Source: UBA6168 sp041163745
GTDB lineage: Bacteria; Bacteroidota; Bacteroidia; Chitinophagales; Saprospiraceae
DNA length: 64,000 bases
Reading direction: 5' to 3'
NCBI GenBank assembly: GCA_041163745.1
Contig: JBEAQU010000049.1
Location: forward strand, 62,001 to 126,000
The notes under the pieces are model-generated. The model saw nothing but the letters and a program-made list of their open reading frames with translations, ran no database searches and was not told where the DNA came from. Below, piece by piece: positions 42,966-51,427 of this stretch. A program made the position numbers and the translations under genes. The first letter of the stretch is position 1. Each line of letters starts with the position of its first letter.

Positions 42966-43394
42966 GTTGTCAGTGGTTTGTAAGAATGATGCTTCGGTGT
43001 TGCGGCGAAGCGTGACCGCGGTTTATCCCGGATGGCGGGCGTGATGCCTGCCCTATGCATGGATAAACGCCGGACGGTGTGATTTTTTCTGTGGTCCGGC
43101 AAATTTAACGAGGGTTTAACAGGAAACAAAACCTTCGGCCGAGGGCAGGGTGGCGCAGGCGGGGTACGGCCGGGCCCCAGTTGCTCCGGTTGCGGGTCGG
43201 GGTGCAGACCATACGGAGTGGTTTAAAAAAGAAGCGCCTGTAAAACATAAGTACCCATTTAACGTACTTTTGTCAACAGCCGTCCGGTCCTCATCCCGCC
43301 GATCCGGTCCGGGAGCCATGAGACAGTCAGGCCACCGCAAGCGGTCGGGGGGAAGGATTTCCCAGGGTCGGAGCGCAGCAAACAATCGCAACCA
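42966..43394. other. Divergent region between the Skp pair and asnS, with an asnS promoter box
   Basis: TACTTTTG at 43265-43272 matches the -7 consensus and points to asnS, 122 bases ahead of its ATG. The -33 region is not recognisable. For the Skp pair no clear box was found. No small gene or RNA was seen. Confidence 0.45.
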
Positions 43395-44837
43395 ATGAGA
43401 AGAACAGCCATCAAGGACATCCTGGCCGGTACGGAGACCGGCGGCACCGTGAAGGTATCGGGTTGGGTCCGGTCTTTCCGGGCCAATCGTTTCATCGCCC
43501 TGTACGACGGGTCCGCGTTCGGGACCCTGCAGGTTGTGGTCGATTTCGAACAGTACGAGGAGGAATTCCTTAAGCGCATCCAGTTCCATTCCTGCATTGA
43601 GGTTACCGGCCGGTTGGTCGCATCGCAGGGAGCCGGTCAGGCGGTGGAGCTTCAGGCGGAGCAGCTGACCATATTGGGGGAGTGCAGTGCGGACAGCTAC
43701 GACCTGCAGCCCAAGCACATGACCCTGGAGTACCTTCGGGAGAAAGCCCATTTCCGGATGCGGACCCAGACCTTCAGTGCGGTTTTCCGGATTCGCCATG
43801 CGGCCGCATACGCCGTTCACCAGTACTTCCACGACAACGGGTATTATTACATCCATACGCCGATCATTACGGGTAGCGATGCGGAGGGTGCCGGAGAAAT
43901 GTTCCGGGTATCCACGCTGGATCCCCTCGCCCCGCCGCTGACGGAAACGGGGGCGGTCGACTGGCGGGAGGATTTTTTTGGAAAACCAACGAACCTGACC
44001 GTCAGTGGCCAGTTACAGGGAGAGATAGCGGCCCTGGCCTTGGGCCGGATATACACTTTCGGACCGACCTTCCGTGCGGAAAAATCCTTCACGCCGCGTC
44101 ATCTTGCGGAATTTTGGATGATCGAACCGGAGGTCGCCTTCTTTGACATCCATGACAACATGGACCTGGCGGAGGATTTTGTCAAGCACCTGATCCGAAC
44201 CATACTGACGCAATATCCGGAGGACCTCCAGTTTCTGGACAAGCGGATCCTGGATGCCGAGAAGAACCTGAAGCAGGAGGACCGTCGGCCCATGGGGCTG
44301 ATCGAGATGTTGCGTTTCGTAGTGGACAACGACTTCGAGCGGATCACCTACACGGCGGCTATTGACATCCTGCGCAATTCGAATCCATACAAGAAGGGGA
44401 AGTTTCAGTTTCCGGTGGAATGGGGAAAAGACCTGCAGGCCGAGCATGAGCGTTACTTGGTGGAAAAGCATTTCCGAAAGCCGGTCATCGTAAGGGATTA
44501 CCCGAAATCCATCAAGGCCTTCTATATGCGGGAGAACGAGGGATGTGAGCCGGGGCGGGAAACCGTGGCGGCGATGGATATCCTTTTCCCGTATATCGGA
44601 GAGGTGGTGGGAGGGTCCCAGCGGGAGGAGCGGCACGACCGGCTGCTTGCCCGGATCCGTGACCAAGGCATTCCGGAGGCGGAGTTGTGGTGGTACCTGT
44701 CCTTGCGCAAGTTCGGCGGTTGTCCGCATGCCGGTTTCGGCTTGGGTTTCGAACGGATGGTTCAGTTCATCACCGGCATGGGCAACATCCGGGATGTGAT
44801 TCCGTTTCCGCGTGCCGCGGGCAGCGCGGAGTTCTGA
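43395..44837 (+). CDS. asnS: Asparagine--tRNA ligase
   Basis: 480-residue class II synthetase that charges tRNA-Asn. The N-terminal OB-fold anticodon-binding domain (about 15-110) has GWVRSFRANRFIALYDGS. Motif 2 shows in FRAEKSFTPRHLAEFWMIEPE. Motif 3 shows in GGCPHAGFGLGFERMVQFITGMGNIRDVIPFPR, which identifies AsnRS rather than AspRS. Length and domain order are normal. The ABC ATPase gene follows after 57 bases and may be co-transcribed. Confidence 0.97.
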   Translation: MRRTAIKDILAGTETGGTVKVSGWVRSFRANRFIALYDGSAFGTLQVVVDFEQYEEEFLKRIQFHSCIEVTGRLVASQGAGQAVELQAEQLTILGECSADSYDLQPKHMTLEYLREKAHFRMRTQTFSAVFRIRHAAAYAVHQYFHDNGYYYIHTPIITGSDAEGAGEMFRVSTLDPLAPPLTETGAVDWREDFFGKPTNLTVSGQLQGEIAALALGRIYTFGPTFRAEKSFTPRHLAEFWMIEPEVAFFDIHDNMDLAEDFVKHLIRTILTQYPEDLQFLDKRILDAEKNLKQEDRRPMGLIEMLRFVVDNDFERITYTAAIDILRNSNPYKKGKFQFPVEWGKDLQAEHERYLVEKHFRKPVIVRDYPKSIKAFYMRENEGCEPGRETVAAMDILFPYIGEVVGGSQREERHDRLLARIRDQGIPEAELWWYLSLRKFGGCPHAGFGLGFERMVQFITGMGNIRDVIPFPRAAGSAEF

Positions 44838-44894
44838 TAATCGGGAGGCAGGGGGTCGTCGATACTTCCGGCAGTCCGGACGAACAGCAGCACC

Positions 44895-45554
44895 ATGTTG
44901 ACAGTAGAACACCTGACCAAGGTTTATATCTCCGGCAGTCGGTCGTTGACCGTCTTGGAGGACGTCAGTTTCTCGGTTGCCGCCGGGGAGACCTTCGCCA
45001 TCGTCGGTCCTTCCGGCAGTGGCAAGACGACCTTGTTGGGCTTGTGTGCCGGGTTGGACCGGGCCACCGCCGGTTCGGTCATCCTCAACGGAATCCGCCT
45101 GGATGCGTTGTCGGAAGACGAACGGGCGGCGGTACGGAGTCGGTATGTCGGCTTTGTGTTCCAGAATTTTCAATTGATACCGACCCTGACGGCGTTGGAG
45201 AATGTCATGGTTCCCATGGAGTTGCAAGGTCGGAAGGGAGCATCGCAAAAAGCGATGTCGCTGTTGGGCCAGGTGGGTCTGGCCGATAGGTCCGACCATT
45301 ACCCGGCCCAGCTGTCCGGTGGGGAGCAACAGCGCGTGGCGTTGGCCAGGGCTTTTTCCAACGACCCCAAGATCCTATTTGCCGACGAGCCGACAGGGAA
45401 CCTGGATCCGGAGACGCATGATGTGGTGGAGCAACTCCTCTTCGACCTGAACGCTGCCGCCGGCACCACCCTGATATTGGTCACCCACGACCTGGAACTG
45501 GCGGCCAGGACAGGCCAGATCCTCCGATTGAAGGGAGGGAAGGTCGTCGGGTAG
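44895..45554 (+). CDS. ABC transporter ATP-binding protein (LolD/MacB-like)
   Basis: 219 residues with Walker A GPSGSGKTT at about 38-46, the Q-loop segment VFQNFQLIPTLTALENV, the signature LSGGEQQRVALARA and Walker B ILFADEPTGNLD, followed by the H-loop VTHDLELAA. The group handles lipoprotein release or peptide/antibiotic export with a FtsX-like permease. No permease gene is adjacent, so it is either an orphan or served by a remote partner. It follows asnS on the same strand. Confidence 0.93.
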   Translation: MLTVEHLTKVYISGSRSLTVLEDVSFSVAAGETFAIVGPSGSGKTTLLGLCAGLDRATAGSVILNGIRLDALSEDERAAVRSRYVGFVFQNFQLIPTLTALENVMVPMELQGRKGASQKAMSLLGQVGLADRSDHYPAQLSGGEQQRVALARAFSNDPKILFADEPTGNLDPETHDVVEQLLFDLNAAAGTTLILVTHDLELAARTGQILRLKGGKVVG

Positions 45555-45625
45555 GAAGGATGGCCCTCCTGCCGGGTATCCGCCGGAATCCGGCATCCCG
45601 GTCCTGTACAATAATTTAGTTTTCG

Positions 45626-45633
45626 TAACTTTG
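45626..45633 (+). promoter_or_regulatory. Promoter -7 element (TAACTTTG) for the TlpA-like gene
   Basis: TAACTTTG matches TAnnTTTG and lies 140 bases ahead of the ATG at 45774. No clear -33 partner. Confidence 0.45.
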
Positions 45634-45773
45634 TCAAGGTCGGGTCGAGCAACCGCTCTCATCTGCCTGGAATATCCATACGGATCGGCAAGCCTCCGCC
45701 ATCGCTTTCCAAGGACGGCAGGCGCAGATTTCCTCGGCCCGTGCCGCCATCCACATTGCATAAAAATTGCCAC

Positions 45774-47159
45774 ATGAAATATTTTCCCATCTGGATATCG
45801 TTTGTCCCGGCCATGGCCACCGCATGGACTTCCGGTCCTGCCGATGCCCCCCCAACGGAACGGGTGGAGCTGACCTGCAGGCTGAACGCCTGCGAAAAAG
45901 TGGATTCGCTGTACCTGTTCGAGTTCAACGGGGTGAATTTCAACAAGGTGCTCTCCGCGGCGACCGCGGATTGGCAGACCTATCAATTCAGTCTTCCGGT
46001 CAGCTCACCGCGTTTCTATTATGTGGGGCGGGACCTGAACAACATGCGGACCCTCATCCTGGGGGCGGAGCAATCGCTGACCATGAGCGGTCATTGCAGC
46101 CAGTTCCAGGCGGCCCGTTTGCCGGGTTCCGAAATCAATGTCGAATACGAGCGACTGAAAGGCACGATGAACCAGCACAGCAACGAGCTGGGGCAGTTGT
46201 TGCAGCAGCTGCAGGCTGCCTATGCCCAACAGAACATCGACCTCGCGAATACCGTCGTCATACGCCTGGGGGAGTTGGACAACCGTCGGATGGCCTTGTT
46301 GGAGGGCTTGCGGGGCAGCCATCCCTACCTGGCGAAAGTGGCGGCACTGAACACCTTTCTCAGTTATCAGAATCATGGCTCGGGGGACCTGACGGAGGTG
46401 GAGTACTTCGTCCGGAACTACTTCCAGCTCGTCGATTGGAAGGACCGTGATTACGAGCACATGCCCTGGGTACATGAGAGCATCAAGGGCTACACGCAGA
46501 CGGTGGCGTCCCTGGGTTTGCCGGAATCGCAGCAACGGGCTGCCTTGGATGCGCTGTTGCAGCGGATACCGGTCGAATCCCGGACCCATATGTTGGCCCT
46601 GGGAGGTATCATTTCCGGGTTGGAATCCAAGAAAAGCAATCTGTTAGGAACATATGCCAATCAGTTCGTGAACAAGTACCGGTCGACGGAACCGGCGGCG
46701 GCGGCTCAGTTGGGCCAGTTGCTGCGGGTCTCGGCGAGTTTCATCACCGGGGGAGATGCGCCTGATTTCAGTATGAACGATCCCGACGGCAAGCCGGTAC
46801 GCCTGTCGGATTTCAGAGGCAAGGTCGTGCTGGTAGATTTTTGGGCGAGCTGGTGCGGTCCGTGTCGGCGGGAGAACCCCAATGTAGTCCGGATGTATCA
46901 GCAATACCAGCCCAAGGGATTCGACATCCTCGGGGTGAGTCTGGACCGTACCAGGGATCCCTGGTTGGCTGCCATCGAAAAGGACGGACTTACCTGGACG
47001 CATGTTTCGGACCTTAAGGGATGGGGCAACGAAGCGGCTAGGATGTACGGTGTCAGCTCGATACCCCATACGGTGCTGGTGGACCGGGATGGCAAGATCA
47101 TTGCGCGCAACCTGCGGGGGCCGCAGTTGGAGGCCAAGTTGCGGGAGTTGTTCGATTGA
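45774..47159 (+). CDS. TlpA-like disulfide reductase with an N-terminal DUF4369-like domain
   Basis: 461 residues from the ATG at 45774 with a weak signal sequence. Residues about 25-110 resemble the beta domain often placed in front of Bacteroidota thioredoxins. Residues about 115-320 are helical. The C-terminal thioredoxin domain (about 325-461) has DFSMNDPDGKPVRLSDFRGKVVLVDFWASWCGPC with the active-site pair Cys361 and Cys364, and the cis-Pro in SSIPHTVLVDRDGK. It should reduce disulfides in the periplasm, for instance in cytochrome c maturation or repair. Confidence 0.9.
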   Translation: MKYFPIWISFVPAMATAWTSGPADAPPTERVELTCRLNACEKVDSLYLFEFNGVNFNKVLSAATADWQTYQFSLPVSSPRFYYVGRDLNNMRTLILGAEQSLTMSGHCSQFQAARLPGSEINVEYERLKGTMNQHSNELGQLLQQLQAAYAQQNIDLANTVVIRLGELDNRRMALLEGLRGSHPYLAKVAALNTFLSYQNHGSGDLTEVEYFVRNYFQLVDWKDRDYEHMPWVHESIKGYTQTVASLGLPESQQRAALDALLQRIPVESRTHMLALGGIISGLESKKSNLLGTYANQFVNKYRSTEPAAAAQLGQLLRVSASFITGGDAPDFSMNDPDGKPVRLSDFRGKVVLVDFWASWCGPCRRENPNVVRMYQQYQPKGFDILGVSLDRTRDPWLAAIEKDGLTWTHVSDLKGWGNEAARMYGVSSIPHTVLVDRDGKIIARNLRGPQLEAKLRELFD

Positions 47160-47246
47160 CAGTCACCGCCCCTTGCTGCCGGCGGCGGGGAGTTGTCGGA
47201 AAGTATCCACGCGGCTTGATGCCGGAAGATGCACAAATCGGTTCGG

Positions 47247-47708
47247 TCATGCGCTCCGTAGGAGTCGTCGGAAAACGGCGGCGGAATCCGGGAACCGCTG
47301 TAGGTAATCCCGGAGCATCGCCATATCCAGCAGGAAGAACAATCGTCGGCCGAAGTGACCGGCCGCTTTCAGCCGAACCGAGACCACTTGGAATATGCCG
47401 AGGTTTCTTTCCGAGAGTTGTTCGATGTCGGCCAAAGGGTAACGGTAGGTTTTGAAGTAGTTCGACACGAAGAGATGGGATTCGTCCGCCTCGATGCGTT
47501 TCAGGCGGAAAACCGTCCGATGGATGACAGCGAGACCGACCGTGTATAGCAATGTGAACAGCAGATTGAATTGCCAGGCGGCGAGGGGCCCGATGGTCGG
47601 GGCATCCAGGCGCCAAACGGCGATGGTGAAAGCGCCGAAGAAAGTCACATAGAAGGTCGGAAAAAATATTTTCAGCAACAAGGTGAAATTGGAAGATAGA
47701 CGGACCAT
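47247..47708 (-). CDS. Small membrane protein with a PH-like domain
   Basis: 153 residues. Two membrane helices (about 8-32 and 45-65) are followed by a cytoplasmic beta-rich part with FRLKRIEADESHLFVSNYFKTYRYPLADIEQL, which is typical of small bacterial PH-like domains. No catalytic motif. It converges on the TlpA gene and stands before tatC on the minus strand. Function unknown. Confidence 0.65.
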   Translation of the reverse strand: MVRLSSNFTLLLKIFFPTFYVTFFGAFTIAVWRLDAPTIGPLAAWQFNLLFTLLYTVGLAVIHRTVFRLKRIEADESHLFVSNYFKTYRYPLADIEQLSERNLGIFQVVSVRLKAAGHFGRRLFFLLDMAMLRDYLQRFPDSAAVFRRLLRSA

Positions 47709-47750
47709 GGTGTCGGTTGCAAATGGATGATGGAGCGGTTTTCGGCCGGA

Positions 47751-48602
47751 TCAGGATTCTTCCTCAAGCAGTTCCTTTCTTTCCACCCGTTTGGAGACGG
47801 CAATGCTGATCTCGTACAGTCCGAGGAGCGGCAAGGCGATCAGGATCTGGCTGAAGGCGTCGGGAGGGGTGATGACGGCGGCCAGTGCGACGAGAATGAC
47901 GATGGCATGGCGTCGGTATGTCCGGAGGAAGGAGGAAGAAAGGACGCCTACCTTGGTCAGCACGTAGGAAATGACCGGAAGTTCGAAGACCAGTCCGGTA
48001 GGCAAGGTGAACATGACCATGTATCCGATATAGGAACCCAGGGCAGGGGTGGATGTCACACCGGGGAGTTCGTACCCGGTCAGGAAGCTGACGGCGAAGG
48101 GGGATATGACGAAATAGCCGAACATGACCCCCAGGGTGAAGAGCATGGAACAGATGCCGACGGCATACCGGGTGACCTTCCGTTCGGATTCATAGAGACC
48201 TGGTTTGATGAACCGCCAGAATTCCCAGAACACATAAGGAAAAGCGAGGACGAAGCCAAGCAGGAAGGAGACTTTCATGTGCGTCAGGAAGAGCTCGCCC
48301 ATGTCGGGGGTGATCAGGTCGAAGGATTTTGGGAAGAAGCATAGGTTATCGCCCAAACCGATCAGGCGGGAGAAGCCGCAGATGATGCGATAGGTGATGA
48401 AATCCGGGTTTCTGGGGCCGAAGATGACCGTGTTGAAGACGAAGTCCTTGGAAAGGAAGAGCACCAGACCGGTACCGGCGATAGCCAGAACGGAGCGGAA
48501 GATATGCCAACGCAATTCCTCCAGGTGGTCAAAAAAGGACATTTCCTTTTCGGCGGTGGCATCTCCTGTCGGAGCGGCAATACGAGCTTTCTTGAACGCC
48601 AT
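47751..48602 (-). CDS. tatC: Sec-independent protein translocase subunit TatC
   Basis: 283 residues from the ATG at 48602; further upstream sequence in frame is unrelated. TatC recognises twin-arginine signal peptides and forms the core of the Tat pore with TatA. Family marks: MSFFDHLEELRWHIFRSV at the N-terminus with the conserved Glu, FPYVFWEFWRFIKPGLYESERK in the first cytoplasmic loop, and six membrane helices. A longer first periplasmic loop is usual in Bacteroidota. tatA is not adjacent. A likely Tat substrate is encoded at 56718-57752. Confidence 0.96.
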   Translation of the reverse strand: MAFKKARIAAPTGDATAEKEMSFFDHLEELRWHIFRSVLAIAGTGLVLFLSKDFVFNTVIFGPRNPDFITYRIICGFSRLIGLGDNLCFFPKSFDLITPDMGELFLTHMKVSFLLGFVLAFPYVFWEFWRFIKPGLYESERKVTRYAVGICSMLFTLGVMFGYFVISPFAVSFLTGYELPGVTSTPALGSYIGYMVMFTLPTGLVFELPVISYVLTKVGVLSSSFLRTYRRHAIVILVALAAVITPPDAFSQILIALPLLGLYEISIAVSKRVERKELLEEES

Positions 48603-48873
48603 ACCCCAAGAAGTGGTTGAGAAGGTTTTACGGTGTCGGCCGTTGGCCTGTCCATGCCGAGGCGGTTGCCGAATATGCAACGGCCGGGCGGGAGAGGCCT
48701 GCGGTCGGTATCGGTACGAGGGGCTTCTCGCAGGTGTTGATCCGAAGTTCGCGCACCTGGCGTTGGGCCGGAGAGCGGGGCACAAGGTAGGGCATTACGA
48801 TGTGCCCCGCATCGGGTTTGAACAGCAGGTTGGCGCGGCCGGGGCCCAACGTTGGTCCGTGGCGGCGGGGACC

Positions 48874-50523
48874 TTACCGGGCGAACTGGACGGCTCGTTT
48901 TTCCCGGATGACAGTCACCTTGATTTGACCGGGGTATTGCATTTCCCCCTGGATTTTCTGGGAAATCATGAAAGCGAGGTCATCAGCATATTGGTCGCTG
49001 ACTTTTTCCGCTTCCACGATGACGCGGAGTTCCCGTCCTGCCTGCATGGCGAAAGCTTTCTGGACACCTTCGTGTGCCATGGCAAGTTCCTCCAGTTCGC
49101 CGATACGTTTGAGATAGCTTTCGAGGATCTCCCGACGGGCGCCTGGCCGGGCGCCGGAGATGGCATCGCAAGCCTGGACGAGGGGGGAAATGATGTTGTT
49201 CATTTCGATTTCATCGTGGTGTGCGCCTACGGCGTTGCAGATGACGGAATTTTCTCCGTTCTTTTCGCAGAGTTGCATACCCAGGATGGCGTGGGAGAGT
49301 TCCGTTTCCTCCTCGGAGACCTTGCCGATGTCATGCAGCAGGCCTGCGCGCTTGGCGAGTTTCGCCTGTTTCGGGCTGAGGCCGAGTTCGGCGGCCATGA
49401 TACCGCAGAGATTGGCTGTTTCGATGGAGTGCTTCAGGAGGTTTTGGCCATAGGAGGAGCGGAAGCGCATGCGGCCGACCATTTTGATGAGGTAAGGATT
49501 CAGGCCATGGATGCCGAGTTCGATGACGGTTCTTTCGCCGATTTCGACGATTTGTTCATCAAGTTGCTTACGCGTCTTGGCGACGACTTCCTCGATGCGG
49601 GCCGGGTGGATGCGGCCGTCGGCAACGAGTTTCTTGAGCGAGAGGCGGGCGACTTCCCGGCGGATGGGGTCGAAGCTGGAGATGACGATGGCCTCCGGCG
49701 TGTCATCCACTACGATTTCCGCACCGGTGGCAGCTTCCAGGGCGCGGATGTTGCGGCCTTCCCGACCGATGATCTGGCCTTTCATGTCATCGCTATCCAG
49801 TTGGAACACCGATACCGTATTTTCGATGGTGTATTCGGAAGCCATGCGTTGGATGGTCTGGATGATGATTTTCTTCGCTTCCTTGTTGGCTTCAGTCTTG
49901 GCCAGGGAGACTGTCTCCTTGATAAGCGCCATGGCATCGGTTTCCGCTTTGTGACGGACAGCTTCGAGGAGTTGTTCCTTCGCCTCCGATTCCGACAGTT
50001 TGGAAAGGTTTTCGAGGGTATTGATCCGTTCCTCGTTGGCGGCTTCGAGTTCCTCTTTGCGGCGCGCCACCACTTTCATCTGTTTGTCGAGGTTCTCCCG
50101 GACCACATTGATTTCCGCTTCCTTGGAATCCAGGTCAGCATGGCGGCCTTCCAGTTCCTTGACGCGGTCTCGGAGTTTGTCCTCTTTGGATTGCAGGTCT
50201 TTCTCAAGGCCTTTGATTTCCATTTCGCGTTCCTTGACGGAGACCAGTTTCTCGGCTTTTTCCCGTTCGAAGTCTGCGCGCATGCTGTTGAAGCGGTCTT
50301 TGGCTTCCTGGATTTTCCGTTGTTTGATGCTTTCGTTCTTGGATTCCGCTTCCTCGATGATACGTTTGGCCGTTTGTTGGGCCTTTTTGATTTCATGATC
50401 CGCCTTGGCGTTCATTTCTTCGACGAGCGCTAGTTTTTTGCGCTTCATGGCGGCCTGGATAGTGAAATATCCTGCTGCCAATCCTACAACCAGGCCGATG
50501 ACGGCTGAACCGATTATTTCCAT
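48874..50523 (-). CDS. rny: Ribonuclease Y
   Basis: 549 residues. One N-terminal membrane helix (about 3-22) anchors the enzyme. A long coiled coil (about 30-235) follows. The KH domain has GREGRNIRALEAATGAEIVVDDTPEAI, and the HD domain carries the metal-binding GLLHDIGK and the SHAILG and GAHHDE segments. It starts mRNA decay by endonucleolytic cuts. Order on the minus strand is pheT, coiled coil, zapA, rny. Confidence 0.97.
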   Translation of the reverse strand: MEIIGSAVIGLVVGLAAGYFTIQAAMKRKKLALVEEMNAKADHEIKKAQQTAKRIIEEAESKNESIKQRKIQEAKDRFNSMRADFEREKAEKLVSVKEREMEIKGLEKDLQSKEDKLRDRVKELEGRHADLDSKEAEINVVRENLDKQMKVVARRKEELEAANEERINTLENLSKLSESEAKEQLLEAVRHKAETDAMALIKETVSLAKTEANKEAKKIIIQTIQRMASEYTIENTVSVFQLDSDDMKGQIIGREGRNIRALEAATGAEIVVDDTPEAIVISSFDPIRREVARLSLKKLVADGRIHPARIEEVVAKTRKQLDEQIVEIGERTVIELGIHGLNPYLIKMVGRMRFRSSYGQNLLKHSIETANLCGIMAAELGLSPKQAKLAKRAGLLHDIGKVSEEETELSHAILGMQLCEKNGENSVICNAVGAHHDEIEMNNIISPLVQACDAISGARPGARREILESYLKRIGELEELAMAHEGVQKAFAMQAGRELRVIVEAEKVSDQYADDLAFMISQKIQGEMQYPGQIKVTVIREKRAVQFAR

Positions 50524-50661
50524 AGCGATAAAAAAGTTGAACGATCAATGGTTCCGAAGGACCCTACCGGGCGCAGGATCTGCCGCATCCGGGAGGGTCG
50601 GGCAGGGGCCTGGCGCGGGCGGCACCATCGGGCCAGCAATGTGGTTCGCAAGGAGCCTTTG

Positions 50662-50958
50662 TCAGTCGGGAACCGAATTCAACAAGGATCGGAGGCGGGA
50701 GATGGAGGCGGTCAGGTCTGCGGATCCGGTGGGCATCGAGTGGGAGGCCTTGTGCAATTCAACGGCGAAGGTCAGCAGTGTCAGGGCCAGGCAATCCTGT
50801 TTGTCCTTTTCCGGATGCGACAGCTGCAGATGGTTGACTTTGTCGTTGATGTCCTTGACAATCCGTCGGATGACGGGTTCGTCGGTTGCTTTTATTTTCA
50901 AAGGATAGGGCCTGGCGGCAATGATAACGGTCAGTTGTTTACTGTCGGTGTCTTCCAT
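50662..50958 (-). CDS. zapA: Cell division protein ZapA
   Basis: 98 residues from the ATG at 50958; upstream sequence in the same frame is unrelated. The N-terminal half has the ZapA strand-helix pattern (KQLTVIIAARPYPLKIKATDEPVIRRIVKDINDKVNHL), and the C-terminal half is a helix that dimerises. ZapA bundles FtsZ filaments at the division ring. It sits between a coiled-coil protein and rny. Confidence 0.87.
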   Translation of the reverse strand: MEDTDSKQLTVIIAARPYPLKIKATDEPVIRRIVKDINDKVNHLQLSHPEKDKQDCLALTLLTFAVELHKASHSMPTGSADLTASISRLRSLLNSVPD

Positions 50959-51038
50959 TTCCTGAAAATACAAGGCTTGCCCCGAAAGTCGGCCGTTTCT
51001 CCGTGTGAGGAGACCGGCTGATGGCTCCGTAGGTCGTG

Positions 51039-51410
51039 TCACACATCATCCCGGTCGGCATCCTGAATCCTTTGCATGCGTTGTTCAAGCGAGGGCAGAT
51101 ATTGGTCCAGCACTTTGAAAACGCCGGAGGAGCTTTCCGGTTCCTCTCTTCCTTGCAGAGCCAATGCTCCTTGCAGGTTTGAGAAAATTAGTGTCAATTC
51201 GCCGATTTCAGCCCGGAGGGCTTTTTGCTCGGCACGCAATATTTTATTTTCCAGCTGCAGTTGGCGCTGACTGTATCGGAGGTGGTGCAGCGTATCGACC
51301 AACTGTCGGACCTTGGTTTCTATGTCTTGCAATTCTTCGTACATACCGGGTGCCGTTTCAGCTGCCTGGTAAGGTCTCGCGCCTTGCCGGGGCTGTTTTC
51401 CGGTGGTCAT
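51039..51410 (-). CDS. Short coiled-coil protein next to zapA
   Basis: 123 residues from 51410, or about 101 if started at a second ATG (51344). Residues about 23-75 form a strict heptad coil (KVRQLVDTLHHLRYSQRQLQLEN, LRAEIGEL). The tail has a second short helix and an acidic end. There is no signal or membrane segment. A small coiled-coil protein between pheT and zapA is a recurring arrangement in Bacteroidota. By analogy with ZapB it might work in cell division, which is inference only. Confidence 0.7.
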   Translation of the reverse strand: MTTGKQPRQGARPYQAAETAPGMYEELQDIETKVRQLVDTLHHLRYSQRQLQLENKILRAEQKALRAEIGELTLIFSNLQGALALQGREEPESSSGVFKVLDQYLPSLEQRMQRIQDADRDDV

Positions 51411-51427
51411 GACCCCGTATGAAAGTA

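Noticed and set aside
48394..50433. Long open frame antisense to rny
   Set aside because: It mirrors the rny codons, has a skewed Phe/Asp/Gly-rich composition and no family resemblance. High GC content produces such frames opposite real genes. The same holds for frames antisense to EEP, cysS, infB, asnS and pheT (for example 1180-2721, 2733-4070, 12250-13449, 44013-45329, 51740-52963).
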